The notes under the pieces: generated by a model | What the model was told of the DNA's origin: nothing | The model's database searches: none | Seen by the model: the letters and a program-made list of their open reading frames with translations, nothing else | Program-made: the position numbers and the translations under genes | In this document: piece by piece, positions 5,754 to 5,876 of the stretch | How positions within the stretch are numbered: position 1 is the first letter of the stretch | How the letters are laid out: each line of letters begins with the position of its first letter | Source: XYB2-FULL-45-11 sp964360375 | GTDB lineage: Bacteria; Patescibacteriota; Patescibacteriia; UBA9934; GWF2-40-263 | Assembly: GCA_964360375.1 (NCBI GenBank) | Contig: CAYHWG010000057.1 | Span: 1 to 5,876, forward strand | Direction: 5' to 3' | DNA: 5,876 nucleotides

Positions 5754-5876
5754 ATGCGTGTAAGATCCTTCAATATTTTTATCCTGTTTTTCATCGCCAT
5801 GGCTTTTCCCATGGCGATTTTTGCTGCGAATCCTGTTGTGTCAAAAAAGGTTGTTCCAAAAACAGCATCCGCTCCT
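5754..5876 (+). CDS. N-terminal fragment of a secreted protein (cut by the right edge)
   Basis: The frame opens with MRVRSFNIFILFFIAMAFPM, continues AIFAANPVVSKKVVPKTASAP and is still open at the edge (41 codons). Residues 1-4 are basic, 6-23 hydrophobic, and a signal peptidase site after IFAA (25) is likely. The mature start is rich in Lys, Val, Pro, Ser and Ala, like the linker of the preceding SpoIID-like protein, so it may be another wall-associated or SpoIID-type protein; nothing visible proves this. It follows the previous stop by 14 bases on the same strand, suggesting cotranscription. No Shine-Dalgarno is seen in the gap (TAATTTTTAGCCCAAAC before ATG). A terminator-like hairpin lies within its signal-peptide codons. 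Two further in-frame ATGs (codons 16 and 20) would destroy the signal peptide and are unlikely starts. Confidence 0.7.
   Translation, partial: MRVRSFNIFILFFIAMAFPMAIFAANPVVSKKVVPKTASAP
5793..5822 (+). terminator. Terminator-like hairpin inside the signal-peptide codons
   Basis: ATCGCCATGG (5793-5802) and CCATGGCGAT (5809-5818) form a perfect 10-bp stem around the 6-base loop CTTTTC, and the second arm runs straight into TTTTT (5818-5822). This is the form of an intrinsic terminator on the plus strand. The minus strand has no T-run after the stem. It may end part of the transcription from the SpoIID-like gene, act as an attenuator for the following gene, or be an mRNA structure near the start codon. 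Its position within a convincing coding sequence makes a plain terminator role uncertain. Confidence 0.5.

Overview
The window suggests a small-genome, AT-rich bacterium of the Candidate Phyla Radiation (Patescibacteria). This is inferred from style, not from a marker gene: tightly packed genes, lysine-rich secreted proteins, a SpoIID/LytB-type wall protein outside any sporulation context, a divergent NRAMP-like transporter, and no visible Shine-Dalgarno sequence before any start codon. No rRNA, tRNA, CRISPR array, transposase or integrase is visible. UGA is used as a stop, so there is no sign of the UGA-glycine code known from some CPR lineages.

Layout. Bases 2-721 (+) are the C-terminal half of an NRAMP-superfamily metal transporter cut by the left edge. 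It converges on, and overlaps by 4 bases, a three-gene minus-strand operon running from about 4078 down to 718. In transcription order this holds a Wzx-type polysaccharide flippase (4075-2648), an O-antigen ligase/polymerase-type membrane protein (2641-1307) and an unrecognised membrane-anchored protein of 209 residues (1347-718). On the other side of a 68-base divergent intergenic region, a plus-strand gene (4144-5739) encodes a secreted protein with a signal peptide, a lysine-rich linker, an NBR1-type Ig-like domain and a SpoIID/LytB domain. It is followed after 14 bases by the start of a second secreted protein cut by the right edge (5754-5876).

Function. Flippase and ligase together point to export and attachment or polymerisation of a lipid-linked surface glycan. 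The third operon gene is probably an accessory protein on the outer face of the membrane. The SpoIID-like protein probably acts on peptidoglycan. The window therefore looks like a cell-envelope locus beside an unrelated metal transporter.

The most notable non-coding signals are two back-to-back promoters that share -35 bases and place both start codons at or within a few bases of the expected transcription start (leaderless mRNAs), and a 10-bp perfect hairpin followed by a T-run inside the signal-peptide codons of the last gene. No complete new defence or mobile system is visible.
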